From the NCBI RefSeq assembly GCF_900116865.1, contig NZ_FPCD01000002.1, positions 62,001 through 126,000 of the forward strand: a DNA stretch of 64,000 nucleotides, given 5' to 3'. Position 1 is the first letter of the stretch, and each line of letters begins with the position of its first letter. The stretch comes from Butyrivibrio sp. M55 (GTDB taxonomy: Bacteria > Bacillota > Clostridia > Lachnospirales > Lachnospiraceae). The notes beneath the pieces were generated by a model, which saw only the letters and a list, made by a program, of their open reading frames with translations, searched no databases and was not told the origin of the DNA. This document shows, in pieces, positions 63,624-64,000 of this stretch. Made by a program: the position numbers and the translations under genes.

Positions 63624-64000
63624 ATGAATAAAATGTGGAAAACAGCTCGTTTAAGTATTGCTCTTGTGATTATATTTGCACTTGTTGGTTGCGGAGCTTC
63701 CGCATCGGAATTAACTGACGATTCTGAAACATCTCAGACTGCGAATAACGAAGGTGCAATAGAAAGCAGGGATGATGCCGATACGGAAACAGAATCCACT
63801 ACAGGGCAGGAAAGCACTGATGCTGGGAATAATAAAGGGAACGATACGCTTGTAGTGTATTTTTCCAGAACAGGTGAGCAATATAAAGTTGGCGTGATTG
63901 ACAAGGGAAATACCGCAATTGTCGCTGAGATGATATCGGAACAGATTGGAGCGGATTTGTGGGAGGTTATTCCTGTTGAAGACATCTATCCTACAGACTC
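63624..64000 (+). CDS. Flavodoxin-domain lipoprotein, 5' part
   Basis: Runs off the window; 125 codons are seen. A lipoprotein signal with lipobox LVGC (C23) is followed by a Thr/Glu/Asp-rich linker of about 50 residues and the start of a flavodoxin domain (TLVVYFSRTGEQ, where SRTG is the FMN phosphate loop). Export of a flavodoxin on a lipid anchor suggests extracytoplasmic electron transfer. GAGGA upstream, 17 bases after the aldo/keto reductase. Confidence 0.85.
   Translation, partial: MNKMWKTARLSIALVIIFALVGCGASASELTDDSETSQTANNEGAIESRDDADTETESTTGQESTDAGNNKGNDTLVVYFSRTGEQYKVGVIDKGNTAIVAEMISEQIGADLWEVIPVEDIYPTD

Overview
The window looks like a chromosomal segment of a low-to-mid GC Clostridia, most likely a Lachnospiraceae (Butyrivibrio/Pseudobutyrivibrio-like). 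This is inferred from the S10-spc-alpha ribosomal gene order continuing into ecfA1-ecfA2-ecfT-truA-rplM-rpsI, strong AGGAGG ribosome-binding sites, an enlarged L17, a DUF3048 lipoprotein, and many short membrane and lipoprotein genes. No rRNA, tRNA, CRISPR array, transposase or integrase was recognised.

Layout. 1-3017: the 3' end of a ribonuclease J-like gene, then an MBOAT O-acyltransferase and its SGNH/DltD-like partner (envelope or exopolysaccharide O-acylation). 3062-15759: the most unusual region, a tandem array of short PadR repressors and membrane proteins. Each membrane protein has an N-terminal HAAS/permease-prefix helical domain followed by a ten-helix body resembling SEDS proteins (FtsW/RodA/SpoVE), but without the SEDS polymerase motifs. 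There are seven full-length HAAS-SEDS genes, one internally deleted copy, four intact PadR genes, one broken PadR gene and one small membrane protein. They probably form one transcript starting at a promoter whose spacer is a perfect palindrome. 15746-25756: a DUF3048 lipoprotein, an MFS transporter, a 53-bp tandem repeat field next to a HAD-family gene, a large solute-binding-type lipoprotein, an ECF sigma/anti-sigma/three-paralogue membrane operon, and a small alarmone synthetase. 25880-26746: a methyltransferase on the minus strand.

26909-44964: the S10-spc-alpha ribosomal super-cluster (rpsJ to rplQ, with secY, adk, map, infA, rpoA). It starts with a near-consensus promoter and a long structured leader. 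A membrane diguanylate cyclase gene sits between infA and rpmJ. 45075-49091: minus-strand genes for a sugar-binding lipoprotein, a chemoreceptor and an M15 peptidase. 49172-53528: the ECF transporter core (ecfA1-ecfA2-ecfT), truA, rplM and rpsI.

53530-64000: an accessory region starting exactly at the 3' end of rpsI. The last bases of rpsI (TTCTCAAAGAGATAAT) recur 1.9 kb downstream, bracketing a DUF3800 gene and an S66 (MccF/LdcA-like) peptidase gene, which is the pattern left by integration into the rpsI 3' end. Then come acetyltransferases, an SDR oxidoreductase, a TetR-CPBP protease pair, and an ArsR-permease pair whose permease appears fused by deletion to the tail of a thioredoxin-like protein. 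The window ends with a LysR-flavodoxin-aldo/keto reductase-flavodoxin lipoprotein cluster that runs off the edge.
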